Below, in pieces: positions 12,331 through 23,799 of a DNA stretch of 64,000 nucleotides; within the stretch, counting starts at the first letter, position 1; every line of letters starts with the position of its first letter. This DNA is from Hippopus hippopus. Lineage: Eukaryota > Mollusca > Bivalvia > Cardiida > Cardiidae. The notes beneath the pieces are model-generated. The model worked only from the letters and a program-made list of their open reading frames with translations. It had not been told where the DNA came from and ran no database searches. Made by a program: the position numbers and the translations under genes. The stretch covers positions 5,045,501-5,109,500 of the forward strand of contig OX328108.1 of NCBI GenBank assembly GCA_946811185.2. The letters run 5' to 3'.

Positions 12331-14252
12331 GGATGTTTTGGTAACAGGCGAGTTCGGTAACATAGACTTATAGAGTAAATCGATTGGATGTTTTGGTAAC
12401 AAAGTAATTATATAGTGTTTATGTACCGTGACCTTCTTTACACCCAATGCATGGCTTTGTTTTGTACACACCTCCGTTATTTAAAACCTTAATTTGTAAT
12501 TCCAGTGCTCGCGCTGCCAATTGACATTGTCGACAATTGTCGATTAATTCTTCCAATTGTCGATAAAAATTGTCAATTAATTTATTCCCAAAAAAGTCAG
12601 GTAAAATTCCCTTTACTTGCCTGGTTCATGTGCTAATTTGCACCGGAAATGTGTGGTAATTGCTTGTTTCACACTTCGGCAGACGCCACCTTAGGTAATC
12701 GACAGGTCACAGTTGGCTCGTATATTCCACAACACGTGTCATGTTACCGGTTGTTATTCTAAGTCTTTAATATGAGAACAATTGGCCATTATTGTTTATT
12801 TCATGTTCAATTTTGATTGACAATTTTAATCGACGCAGTGATAGAATGCCTTGGATTTCAATACAGCCAGAAATGGCAATGGCGAGTAAAGGAAACCAAA
12901 TAGATATCATAAATTCGTTTACATTGCTAACGTAAACCGGTGCTGTCTAAATGTCAGCGAACAAAAAGAAAACAATAATTCATAATTGAATTTAATTGAC
13001 ATGTTGACATTATTCTAATAAATCTCATTCTTGTACCCCAAAAATCTTATCATTCTTCACTTATATGTCAACATGGGTTGTCCCAAACGAAAGCTATCGC
13101 CAATAAAAAAAGATAACAAACTAAAGAAAATTTAACTGCATTTACAGTATTGGATTTAGCAGTGGTACCAGTGAATAGCATTATGAAAATTCAAATGAAA
13201 TTTAAAGGCTTAGGTTGATAACCTTTGTCCACTTTACTGTTTAGGTACTATCGAGTGAATGACTTTATTTACATCTTACCCTCCTCATTGACCTTATTTG
13301 AAAACAATTAAGGTCAACATATAATAAAGGGAGGTAATTCATCATGCAATAGAAAATTTCCTCCTTTACTTGTGCACATCATTTATTACAATAACAAGAA
13401 AAGTGTTGTTTGGTAAAGAAGTAACCATTCACCAAAAGAAACTAGGACTTAAATGTCTGTATGCTTTTAAGCAAATAATGTGGGAAAAGAAGCACTATCC
13501 CCAGGAAATGGTGAACAAATTTTCCTTTTCCTACAATATTTTCTACAATGTAAGATTAAAATAAAATGTGTTTTGGTAAAGGAGTAACTATTCATCAAAA
13601 GAAACTAGGACCTAAAAGCCTTTATGCTTTCATGTAAATGTTGTGGGAAAAGGAGCACTATCCCAGGAAATGGTATAGAGCAAATTCTCCTTTCCGACAA
13701 TATTTTCTACAAGGTAAGATTAAATACACATGACAATTTTTTTTTATTATTGTAATGGAAATGATTATGTGAATTAAAGTTGGAAACTGTGAGTGAAAAG
13801 TAAAGTGAATGCTACATGTGCATGTCTTTTCTTCTAAACCAAACTTCGCGCGCTTAATTTGTCTATTAATTTTTTCAAGAAAAAAGTTGTTGGCTATTAT
13901 TTTACTTAGACCAGAGCTAGCACTGTAATTCCCACTATGTTTCATAAATAATATTTTTGTTATGTTCCTCATTCCATGCTGCATGTATAAACTGTGGATA
14001 GCCTATCTATCAAGGGAAAAAGGGTGGAAAAGGGAATGGAAAATGCAAAAATAAAAGGTTTGAACCTATCGATCAAGGGACAAAAGGGTGGAAAGTGCAA
14101 AAATAAAAGGTTTGAACAAAACAAAGCCATGTATTGGGTGTAAAGAACGTCATGGTACATAAAACACTATATAATTGCTTTGTTACTGAAACATCCAATC
14201 GATTTACTCTGTAAGTCTATGTTACCAAACTCGTCTCTTACCGAAACATCTG
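12331..14252. mobile_element. Foldback element D, split by an insertion of element E
   Basis: The segment at 12331-12468 recurs inverted at 14114-14252 (shared phrases include ATCGATTGGATG and ATGTTACC). Removing E copy 1 (12503-13925) leaves about 500 bp with inverted arms. Two direct copies of a 60-bp stretch (GGTGGAAA..AAAAGGTTTGAAC) lie at 14008-14120. Confidence 0.5.
12503..13925 (+). mobile_element. DNA transposon E, copy 1 (non-autonomous, 1.42 kb)
   Basis: The element begins CAGTGCTCGCGCTGCC and ends with the inverse of CAGTGCTAGCTCTGG, flanked by TAATTC on both sides (12497-12502, 13926-13931). A second copy lies inverted at 17518-27189. The interior has two tandem diverged copies of a MITE-like hairpin (about 13400-13560 and 13565-13735) and no transposase ORF. 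TIR type and 6-7-bp duplications are loosely hAT-like. Confidence 0.7.
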
Positions 14253-14442
14253 TCACCCATTTCGGTAACCGGTCATTTCATACCTAGGTCATTTCGTACC
14301 TAGGTCATTTCGTATGGTTTTGGTCATTTTGTACCGACTCTTTTGGTCATTTCGTACCTAGTGGCAACCATTTCGTACCTAGTCATTTCGTACCTACTTT
14401 TTAGGTACGAAATGACTTTGCTCTGGTCATTTCGTACCCAGC

Positions 14443-15487
14443 TACTTAAAAAATAACATTTTTTTTAATTTGTTGTTTATTTTTAGAATGAAGTTTACTG
14501 ATATTTTCATATGAAAGATATTTGATTATTCGTTCAATTTTGGGTTCCACAAGTTTGGTAGAAATTCTGAAAAGCAACACAGCTGACATCTTGTTTGGTT
14601 TTTCCAAATAGGTCACCTTTTTTATATACAGTTTTATTTGTTAATGTACCAGTTGCCCGATCGTTCTTAATTACCGACACTTTAACATTAAGTAACCCTT
14701 TACTCTTGTACCTTCAATGATGTAATAGTAAGAGTATTATTAGCAGTAGTAGTCTTAACTCTGAACATAGTTCTAATTTTTCATTCACTCACATGAAAAA
14801 GCGATGATACAGAAACTATAACAGAGGTGTGAACGATTATATGTTAATCCAATGGTCAGTACATGTCATAACTGTGAATTCCTTTGTGCGTTACACCGTC
14901 ATGTTGATCAGCAAATTAGATGGTGTTAAAGGTGGTTTTAGACACAGGTGTTTGACAATGGTCATATTGTAACCTTCGCTACATGTATTAAAGCCTTTGT
15001 TTTTCTATTTATGATTGCATCGAGTCTTCGTAGTAGTTTGTGCAGATGTACTCGCTCATTTGATCCATTAGAATTAGAAGTTTCTTATACGATAAACATT
15101 TCTTGACTTTTAATGACAAATCATTGACTTTTTCTAAGTGCCTTAATGACTGTGTGTTGGATTTGTATGGGGGTGCAATTTCTACATCGCATCTTTTGAA
15201 GGCATGTTCTCTTGTTTACTCGTATGCACCGACTGACGGAGATTAAATAAACTATTTATGCAAATACAGACATTTCTTTTCGTGGGAAAAATATATTGGA
15301 AAGTGAACATAAAAGATCTGGTTGCACGGTCTATGCAGTTTGGTCTTAATTTTTTACTGTCCAGGATGTCAGTTTTGTTTCCTTGTTATAAGCTTGACCT
15401 TAATCTTAAAAGTCTGTGATAACTAATTGTGAAAACAGAAAACAATAAGATCCACCTTCTGTGCAATTTCATTTTAATCTCAACTGT
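14443..15487. other. Interior without recognisable features
   Basis: AT-rich sequence inside the 14.27-17.33 kb element. No ORF, repeat or site was recognised. Confidence 0.4.
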
Positions 15488-15497
15488 CTGGAAAAGC

Positions 15498-15803
15498 CCA
15501 GGTAGCTCAGTCGGTAGTATACAGGACTTGAAAATAGGGGGTTGCTGGTTCGATCCCCGTCTCAACCAATTTCATTCCGAGAATTGATGATAGTTACTGC
15601 GACAAGATTCATTCCTCTCTCACCGCTGACCATTGTTAGGACAATAGTAATGTAGGAAAGCTGCCAGTGGCTTGGGAAGAATATTGTGCAGAGTACTGGT
15701 ACAAAAAACTCTTGGAATGCATGATAGGTGCACCGCCCGCCGCGATATACATGTAACTGAAAAAATGTTGTAAAAACTGCATTAAACACCATACAAACAA
15801 TCA
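15498..15803 (+). mobile_element. tRNA-derived SINE (family 1) with target duplication
   Basis: A tRNA-like head with A box (GTAGCTCAGTCGGTAG) and B box (GGTTCGATCCC) is followed by a body ending in a short ACAATC-rich tail. CTGGAAAAGC flanks it on both sides (15488-15497 and 15804-15813), the mark of LINE-driven insertion. Confidence 0.8.
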
Positions 15804-16654
15804 CTGGAAAAGCAAGGAAAACACTTAAAAAGGAAAAGGAAGAAACATTAAACTAAGATGTCAATTTGGTTCCCTTGTTGTAGCCCTTTACTGTAAAGTC
15901 CCAAGATTTAACTACCCTGAAGAAGCTTTTTGAAACCATTGTGGGAAAATGATAATATTCTGGCAACCAGCATTTTTCAGTTTCACGCAATTTTTTCCCC
16001 TATGAAAAACGGTGGGCAGACGTTTTTGCCCCGGACGTTTTGGCCCAAACGAACCTTGAATATGTACTTTCTTCTGCCTACAATGTAGAATTAAAAGACA
16101 TAAGTAAGTGGACAAAGCTATGATACGATAATTGAAACACTAGATACAAATTCATTCGGCAGCTATTTGATCAGTAAGTTAAATTATTACTTTACCACAC
16201 AATACTATTAACAGCCTTACGGAAGAATCATTTTGAAAGCAATGTGGAAAAAGAAAATGCTGGTAACCACATTCGAATTGTCCTCTGCAAATGCTCTCAA
16301 TTTAAACAAGTCTAAAACTATGCTGTTTGGTGAAGAGTAAAAGTCTAAGAAAGAATCATGGTTTTGCATCGTGATTTATGAACAACACGGCGAAAAAGTG
16401 GCCTCTCTCCAGATTTTTTTCCAAAGTAATTTTATGCAGAACTCGGTGAGAAATTAACAAAGAAGTTGTAAACAATCTTTAGAATGAAAACTACACTTAG
16501 AAAGAAATAACCAATAATGGTAAGATACAATCATAGTCATTCTTCGGCGAAATTTAACACAATTTCAATTGGAGCGATGTACAAAAGCAGTAGTCATTCG
16601 ACAAACAACACAAAAATGGTATCAAAACCAGGTACTAAATTACCAAAATGATGT

Positions 16655-17202
16655 TTAAAGGTGGGTATTTAGATTTTTCACATCTCACCAAATTAAAAAA
16701 TATATATATCACTGAAATTTATATGAAAAAACAATACAAATCATCAATAATTAAGAATCATAAAATTACAAAAAAATCTTTTTTTGATGGTATTCCCTTA
16801 AAAGGCTACGTAGCCTCTTAAGGTACTTTTAGATTTCGTGCCAAGAATCAAAAAAGCATTGTGGGAATGTCAAGTGACTGGCACGTGACTAATGACGTTT
16901 AAATTCCATAACATAAAAAACATGTAATTATTTTCCATAATGTCTTCTTCGGACGCTATGTTTGAAGCTTCGTCTGTGTATTTCCGGTATGTAAATGAGC
17001 GAGTTACTCATGTAAAAATAGACCGTGTTTCCCGTCGGTCTCGACCTGGGTCGTAGTAAATCTCTAATTCCTCTTGTTGTCGGATGGTTTTCGACTACTG
17101 GGGTTTTATGAATGAAAATTAAAAGGCTTTGGGAGTACAAGGATGATTTTTTTTTGTATTTTTGTAAAATTTTCGTCCCAAAATCTGAAGGGCCACCTTT
17201 AA
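16655..17202. mobile_element. TTAA-flanked MITE with AGGTGG ends, copy 1
   Basis: A 548-bp unit starting TTAAAGGTGG and ending CCACCTTTAA, about 90 percent identical by eye to 33509-34054. It has no coding content. TTAA duplications are typical of piggyBac and Kolobok elements. Confidence 0.75.
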
Positions 17203-18658
17203 ACCTGGGTACGAAATGACCAAAGTAGGTACGAAATGACCAAAGTGGGTACGAAATGACCAAAATGAAAAGTATAGGTGGGTACGAAATGACTTAGGTA
17301 CAAAATGACCTAGGTACGAAATGACTGGAAACCCCCATTTCAAGCGTCAAAGAACCCTTGACTATTCTTGGACATAAAATGTCATCTATTGCTCCGTACC
17401 AAAGTAACATGATAAAAAGTGACACTTGCATCAATTTAGTTTGTCATATTGACAGCGTCAGATCTATGAATAGGAACAGAAATTCTACCACCAAAACATT
17501 TATCAGGATACCTTAGCCAGTGCTAGCTCTGGCCCAAGTAAAATAATGGCCAACAACTCTTTCTTGAAAAAAATAATAGGCAAATTAAGCGCGCGAAGTT
17601 TGGTTTAAAAGAAAAGACATGCACATGTAGCAATAACTTTGTTTTTTACTCATAGTTTCAAACTTTCATTCACATAATCATTTCCATTACAATAATTACA
17701 GGGCTCCCGCTGTCAATCGCCAGTGGCGCCAAATGCGAAAATTAAGAAAAAATGGCACCAAAAATGAAGCACTGGCGAATGTACTGGCAACAAATAAATG
17801 CCTATAAATAATTCTTAAAAGGTCTTAACTCCGACTAAAACAATATGTATCAAGTACGAATGATGCCAGCGTTACTGTTTATCACACCTAATCAAGCTGG
17901 TTTTCATTACCAGTTTTGTCTAATTACACACCAGACTTGTATACACACCACGTAATGCTAATTAGGGTTGACTATTGAGGTCAAAATCTACTATTGTGAT
18001 AGTATTGACATTGGAAAAAATACTATTGCAATAGTATTGATATTGCCTGTTACTATTGCAATACTATTGCAATACTATTGGATGAATTGCAAGAGATGAA
18101 TTTCACCAAATTACATCTCCGAGTAGTTTAAATTCTACTTGAGTATAGTTTTGAATAGCAAATAAAGGGGAAAATAGAGCTAAATGCAAGATGCTCAATA
18201 AATTTCAATGACAATTTTTTCTAAATGCAGATGGCTCACAAACAATTTGACATACCTAATTACTCTGAACTTTTGAAGAAGTCAACTTTTAAGTCTGACT
18301 GATATACGACAGTATGCAAAGCACAAAATGCTGACAAATGCTGGTGGTTCATAAACACACCTAATAAAAAGTAATTATAAAGCAACTTTAAACTTTTAAA
18401 GAAATCACCTTTTAAATGTGAGCCCTTAAGGTTTTTTTGAGTTGATAGAATTTATCTAATTTTACCCATAATTGGCCAATATATTCAGACAGAAAAAATA
18501 ATTATTTTGTTTAGTCTCCAAATCTTTAGGAAATTATCATTCTGAAAAAAAAAAAGGGGGTGGTCGAAATAATAGGTTTTACCTTGTTGTATGTGTATCC
18601 AAAAAGTGTGTTATATTAAGATATTTGTATAAATTTACTGCTTATAGTCATTAAAAAG

Positions 18659-18868
18659 CTGAAAAGACGATCTGAAGTGACTCTCATCGGACAATGTCAA
18701 AGAGACATTTTGTTGTGTCATGGGTTTCCGTGTTTTTTACTCCGATCTGTTTTTCATGTCTGTTAATTTCTGGCTAGGTATTTCCACATGATTTGACAAA
18801 AGGATTGTCAATGAGGGTAACAAGTAACTTCAAAACCTGTCATTTTTCACAAGAAAAGCGTATAATGG
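18659..18868. repeat. Inverted partner of 25120-25318
   Basis: About 200 bp inside H is a diverged inverted copy of sequence in the right part of G (shared GTGTCATGGGTTT and TTTCCACATGATTTGA). It shows that H and G share a sequence, or that H carries another G fragment. Confidence 0.6.
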
Positions 18869-19319
18869 CCTTTTTTGTCCATGCATTTTCTTACGCGAAG
18901 TCTCGGGTGTAACCAGAATCTGTTACGTGAATTTCAATTCTATAACGTGATTTACGCAATAATTTGCGCGAGTGGGAACACTGTTAAACATTATCTTACC
19001 TTTTTCAGCCCAAGAAAGAAATAGCTTTCTAATACGAGTCATAGTACAGAAGTGGATGGTATAGATCCAAGATCAGACAGCGTGTTCTGTTTAGTCTGAT
19101 GTCTATCTACACCATCCGCCAACTTTGAAAATCGCCATCTTGCCATCAACAGAGTAAATCAGAACGACCATAATGTAGATCTATATTAAAAGCCATCTGT
19201 CTACAAGATGCCTGTCGGCCTGTCGTGGGTACACAAATGTTTGCAGTAAAATTTGGATAAGGGGTATGACGTAACACGCAAATAATTCGAAGCGACTGAG
19301 TTGTAACGCACCTGTTTAA

Positions 19320-19384
19320 TTTACAGTCTATGCTACACTTCAATAATAAAAACCACAACCATCTGCAAGGCCAGACGGGCGCAT
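19320..19384 (-). repeat. Split direct repeat B2 (3' end of YR retroelement)
   Basis: This 65-bp stretch matches B1 at 19853-19917 with about two differences and the same orientation. Its outer edge carries TTTAC/GTAAA, comparable to the TTTAAA at the other repeat junctions. Confidence 0.8.
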
Positions 19385-19667
19385 TTATTTTCAGTGCAAG
19401 AAAGTACACAGAATGTGATACACAAAGTGGTAATTTGAGCACAATAAGCTGTTTGCGGACAACATAATAATCAAGTATATCCTATCGAACTGTCTCGCCC
19501 AGGAAAAACTCAGAGATCAAAACATTTTGAATGAAACTGCTCTGAGAAACCTGTGTCCATTTGTCAATGACAGATCGCTGAATGTTGGACCTCATTCGAT
19601 ATGAACTTAAAATATGACCATATCTGGGGTATAACAGATTAATTATTACGTGGCAAGTGTGGTTTAC

Positions 19668-19722
19668 TTCTTTCGATTTCGCATTATCTGAAAGCAATAC
19701 TTGCACTGCGAAATCGAAAGAA
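19668..19722. repeat. Perfect 16-bp inverted repeat at the inner edge of A2
   Basis: TTCTTTCGATTTCGCA (19668-19683) is repeated inverted at 19707-19722 with a 23-bp loop. It overlaps the start of repeat A2; A1 lacks the left arm and is altered in the right arm. Confidence 0.7.
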
Positions 19723-19858
19723 AGAATGACCAGTTTTCCACACATCGACTCTGTCTATGCGTCACACCCCAAAAAACCCGTGCATAATCACTGTGTGGAA
19801 TACGTTACGCGGATAGACAAATATTTCGCGCTATTCTACGAAACGCGTGAAATTTAAA
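19691..19858 (-). repeat. Split direct repeat A2
   Basis: It matches A1 (23800-23949) with few substitutions and an 18-bp indel. It overlaps B1 by the six bases TTTAAA, the probable recombination core. Confidence 0.8.
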
Positions 19859-19917
19859 GTCTATGCTACACTTCAATAATAAAAACTACAACCATCTGCA
19901 AGGCCAGACGGGCGCAT
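19853..19917 (-). repeat. Split direct repeat B1
   Basis: It is the 65-bp partner of B2, lying just downstream of the recombinase stop codon in the element's own orientation and immediately next to A2. Confidence 0.8.
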
Positions 19918-19986
19918 AGATTAAAAAGAAAGGGCTGGAAGTGCTTAGCTCACACTTTACAGAAAGATAGATTTGGAATCTCAAAC

Positions 19987-20992
19987 TCACAAATCTAACT
20001 CTCTGGAAACTGCAAGCCGTTGGTCCAAAGAATCCGCAGCATACATATCTTTACTCTTATCACTCTTCCATCTGCCGTGCCTTTTCCAACAGCGGTCATT
20101 GACTCCAGAATTGGCAGCATAAGTTGCTCCCCCTGCCCTTAAAGAATGTAAACCTAAATTTAGATCAAAAGCAACTTCCTTTAGTCTAGCTACTAAACAC
20201 TCTTTGCCTCTGGTATAGCTCAGAGGCTTATCTTTATATATTAGAAGACTTTTGCCCTTTGACCTGAAACAAGGCCTAAATAAATAACAATTACTTTTAA
20301 CAGACTGTGCTGAAAGAGTCAAGTAACACTGAAGCATCAGAAATGGACACGCGGATGTTGAGCCTTTTGAAACAACAACCTCGCTCCCATGTCGATACTG
20401 GTCAGTTTTGCTCTTACTAATGCAAAGAGAAAAGAAATCATCATGAAATGTAATATCTGTACAACGCAAATTTCTTATCTCATCATATCTTAAAAAGCCT
20501 GAGTATCCTAGAAGAATCATACACAGATCTCTTACAATTAAAACGTCTGTGGATTCGATGTATTTATCGCACAGTTCAATCAACATTTGCGACGAAACGG
20601 GATTTTCTGTTAACTTCTTTCCGTGCTGTTCGTTTTGCCGATTCCATTCAGTTTTTTACAAATAAATTGTCCGGCGGATCCTGCAGATTATGTAATGAAT
20701 GGGCCCATTTAATACTGTCCACTGTCGTTGAAACCACATTAAAGGAGCACTTCTTGTCTAAAAGATCAGTTAAATACAAGGATATAAGTATTGGCGATGC
20801 GGGTAGGGCCTGACCTCCTTTTTCAGTTACAAATTTCTCCCACTTTTGGAAATAATGAAAGTATTTTCTCACAGTATTTTCACTCCTTGATTTTACCAAA
20901 TAACCGGCCATACTTGTGGCCAGCTTCTCAAACGAACAATCTGTAACACCGGACTTCTGCACTTCATCCAGAATACTCTTCTCAATACTCAA
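19987..20992 (-). pseudogene. Tyrosine recombinase ORF of the YR retroelement, frame-shifted
   Basis: The first part (20992-20648) is a SAM-like core-binding domain; the second (20586-19987, with coding sense visible back to about 20650) is the catalytic domain. The tetrad is present: R in GFLRYDEIRNL, H-x-x-R in GLHSLRAGG, H in KRHGRW and Y in KDMYAADS. The parts are in different frames; the break falls in a run of six A (T on the plus strand, 20652-20657) and fits a one-base insertion. The first part has no ATG and is in the RT frame, separated from it by a TGA at 21028-21026, so it was probably a fusion or spliced. It acts by inserting the circular cDNA. Confidence 0.75.
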
Positions 20993-21025
20993 GCCTAAAG
21001 AAAAAATATCATGATTACAAATGAA

Positions 21026-22948
21026 TCACTCTATATGAACTGCTATAAATCTAAAGGATAAGGGCCTGCCGCCAAAAATTCCATTTTTGCCCTGTCCCCT
21101 ATTTGTCAATTTTCCGGGACCAAAATATACATAATCTTTGATGAAATTGGCACATTTTTCGCCACTGAACAACTTTGGCCAAAAAGGCGCAGATTTCCAG
21201 CATGGAAGCACAACTGTGCATATACTCTTTTCTAACTGTATTTTATTCAGACATTTTGAAAGTAATCTAGGCGGTGGCACTACCCAATTATTCTCTCCTA
21301 CCCAGCTCACGCTGAAAGCGTCAATTCCTGAAGTGCCAGGGCACCAATACCTTGAATTAAAAACCTGACATTTTGCATTATAATGACACGCAAACCGATC
21401 AACGGTATGGTGTCCCCACTTATTCTCCAAAGTAGCAAAAACGAAATCTGAAATCAACCAGTCGTCGCTGTCCGAACAACGACTCAAGTGATCAGCGGCA
21501 TAATTATCAGTTCTCGGTAACCACTTAGGGGTCATCTCGATGCAGTTCTTGAAACAAAACTCATGTAGCTTTATTGAAACTTCATGGAGATAAGGCTTTT
21601 TGCTACCAATTTTCAATATAGAGCTGACGTTTTTGTTGTCAGTGTTAACAATGACCTTTCTATTTTGCAACACCTCTGTACAAGAACTCATTACTCTGTA
21701 AACGGACTCTAACTCTCTCCAGGTCGAGCTTAAAATGCGTTCATGGCTAAGCCAGCTACCGGCTATTTCGCATCCTTCAATGCCTTCGACAAACCCTCCA
21801 AATCCAGATCTACTGGCGTCAACAAAGACGTTGGCGTATTCAACATCGCTGTTTTCTTTCTCGCCATCGACGGCGTTCGATAAACGTTTACCTTTATCTC
21901 TCAAGTAACTACAATTAAATTTCTTCAAATTTTCCCGCCAGAAAATCATTTCTGACAAACCAGAACAGGTGACTTTAACGGGGGCGTCCCAACTGGCCCG
22001 CGAACAAATGCAGTCGTAAAGTGCTCTTGAATGCAATCTTACATTTGGTCCAATTACACTCTGCGTAGATATTATATGCCCTACCAAGCATGCAATCTTT
22101 TTAACTGGCACAAACACCGACCCGAAACTGACCAAACTAATTAGTTCATTCAGTAAGCTTATGGCTCTCTCTATTTGCTCGTCACTTATTTTAACAGTGC
22201 CTTCAAAAGTGCTCCACTCATACCCTAACCAAGTCGCAGTCATACATGGTATCCAATGACATTTGTCGTCTGCTAACAAAAAGCCAAAATCTATCAAGTC
22301 TTGCCTCACGAAATTCGCTGCTCGTAAGGATGCCTCAAAAGTACTTGCACCTCCTAATCCATCGTCTAAAAAAACGACTATATTAATTCCTGCATTCCTC
22401 CACTTTGATACGCAGACTCTCAATACTTTGGTAAATATGAATCCTGCTGTAGAAATACCAAAGGGTAAAACTACGTAAACAAAAAATCTCTTTACCCCAT
22501 TTTCGACCCATGAAAAACCTAAATATGCTGTGTGCTCTGGAAATATCATAATGTGATGATAGGCCCCTTTAATGTCAAAGGTGAACAAATAATCTCCCTT
22601 TGAAAAAATATCCTTTGCTACGGATTGGTTTTCAAAACAGCATTTATATTTGAATAACTCTAAATTCAAATGTCGGCAGTCTAAGACCAACCTTTTCTTA
22701 CCAGCGCGATTTATTGCGACAGTCAAAAGATTAATCACAGTCGGTGCTGTCGGTACTTCCCGAATACACCCCTTCAATAACAAGATTTGAACTTCCCTAG
22801 AAACAAAATCCGCGTTGTCACGAGCCGATTTATTATTCCCCAACTCTACTGGTTTTGGTAGAGTTTTAAAAGGTAGCTTATACCCATTTTCAACAACGTC
22901 TAAAATAAATGAGCTAGCACCGGATTTTTTTTCCAGTGGTTTAAACAC
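21026..22948 (-). CDS. Reverse transcriptase-RNase H of the YR retroelement
   Basis: A 640-codon open frame holds an RT domain (about residues 50-300) with the catalytic VFLDDG near residue 193 in place of YxDD, as in DIRS/Ngaro elements, plus TFDIKGAYHH as the upstream aspartate motif. An RNase H domain follows (about residues 375-510: FVDASRSG, WRELES, NTDNK, and WLPRTDNYAADHLSR at its end). The C-terminal tail of about 120 residues is typical of this group. The frame lacks an ATG near its start (first usable codon is GTG) and overlaps gag by 49 bases in the -1 frame, so a Gag-Pol frameshift is likely. It copies element RNA into cDNA. Confidence 0.85.
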   Translation of the reverse strand: MFKPLEKKSGASSFILDVVENGYKLPFKTLPKPVELGNNKSARDNADFVSREVQILLLKGCIREVPTAPTVINLLTVAINRAGKKRLVLDCRHLNLELFKYKCCFENQSVAKDIFSKGDYLFTFDIKGAYHHIMIFPEHTAYLGFSWVENGVKRFFVYVVLPFGISTAGFIFTKVLRVCVSKWRNAGINIVVFLDDGLGGASTFEASLRAANFVRQDLIDFGFLLADDKCHWIPCMTATWLGYEWSTFEGTVKISDEQIERAISLLNELISLVSFGSVFVPVKKIACLVGHIISTQSVIGPNVRLHSRALYDCICSRASWDAPVKVTCSGLSEMIFWRENLKKFNCSYLRDKGKRLSNAVDGEKENSDVEYANVFVDASRSGFGGFVEGIEGCEIAGSWLSHERILSSTWRELESVYRVMSSCTEVLQNRKVIVNTDNKNVSSILKIGSKKPYLHEVSIKLHEFCFKNCIEMTPKWLPRTDNYAADHLSRCSDSDDWLISDFVFATLENKWGHHTVDRFACHYNAKCQVFNSRYWCPGTSGIDAFSVSWVGENNWVVPPPRLLSKCLNKIQLEKSICTVVLPCWKSAPFWPKLFSGEKCANFIKDYVYFGPGKLTNRGQGKNGIFGGRPLSFRFIAVHIE

Positions 22949-23784
22949 GATTTCAGTCTGCCTCTAGGCGAGCTGACAGTTTGCTCCCTTTTTCTTAAAG
23001 CTTCGATATTAAAAATCGTCTCATGCGATTTCTCATTCAAAGTCATATTGGCTTTTGAATCTAAAACTCCTCTAGTATCATTATTCTCAACAGATAAACC
23101 ATTAGAAACAAATCTACTTATCTGTACGTTCTTCTCAGACTGCACATCTTGTACCAAACAATCAGCACGCCAATGACCCGGCTTGCCACATCGAAAACAC
23201 GTCCCCGGTTTTCTCCCAAATGCGCCACTTTGGGGCTGCGCTGTAGCTGTCTTGGGGCCAACTGCAGTAGAAGGGACCGAATACGGCTGGTATCGTCTGC
23301 TTCTAGAACGCTTCTCCTGTCTGATTTTCCTGTCGGCCTGAATTTGTGCCCGGTAAATCTTTTTCTTGTCGTCGGAGTTCTCAGCTAAAGGGTGAGCCTC
23401 ATATTCCTGCACGACTCGCCACCCATGCTCTGAAGAGTCTGCAAGTTTGATACATTTCTGTCGGTGATTGAGAATGTCCATACCTTCGGAAATCTTGTTA
23501 ATAGCTTGCTCGGCTGCTTCGCTCTGTACCGTGCTGCTAGCTTCCCTAACAAAGCCGTCGGCTTGACGTAGTTTGTCCATAATTTGAGCGTTCGCTCGGT
23601 ACTGGTGTTCGTGACCTTTCTTCTTAAAAGTGTAATTGTCCGCCGCCACCAAATTGTTCTGTATTACGGAAATTTGAGACTGTGATATTTCTCTCTGTGT
23701 GTTTCCAATCCGCTGTTCAAAGGCCTCGAACTTGGAATTCATCAAAGTCTCTATATGAGACAAAAGGGCGTTGTCTCAATCCAT
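22900..23784 (-). pseudogene. Gag-like ORF of the YR retroelement
   Basis: The frame is open from 23763 to 22900 and has one CCHC zinc knuckle (CFRCGKPGHWRADC, about 23157-23198), following a basic stretch EKRSRSRRYQPYS. The N-terminal half is helical and rich in Q/E, fitting a capsid-like assembly domain. An ATG at 23784 is followed after one codon by TGA (23778-23776), then the frame runs on; the next in-frame ATG is at 23742. The early stop suggests this copy has begun to decay. A run of eight A with a usable A-AAA-AAT heptamer at about 22925-22932 could serve -1 frameshifting into RT. Confidence 0.7.
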
Positions 23785-23799
23785 ATTTTGTGCGAGTAC

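Larger units (their letters stand above)
14270..17325. mobile_element. Element whose inverted ends are arrays of a GGTCATTTCGTACCTA unit
   Basis: At 14270-14442 the unit GGTCATTTCGTACC is repeated about seven times; at 17205-17325 it is repeated about six times in the opposite orientation. The outermost bases of the two arrays also match when inverted. The 3-kb interior has a SINE and an AGGTGG MITE but no ORF of note. A clear target duplication was not found. Confidence 0.5.
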
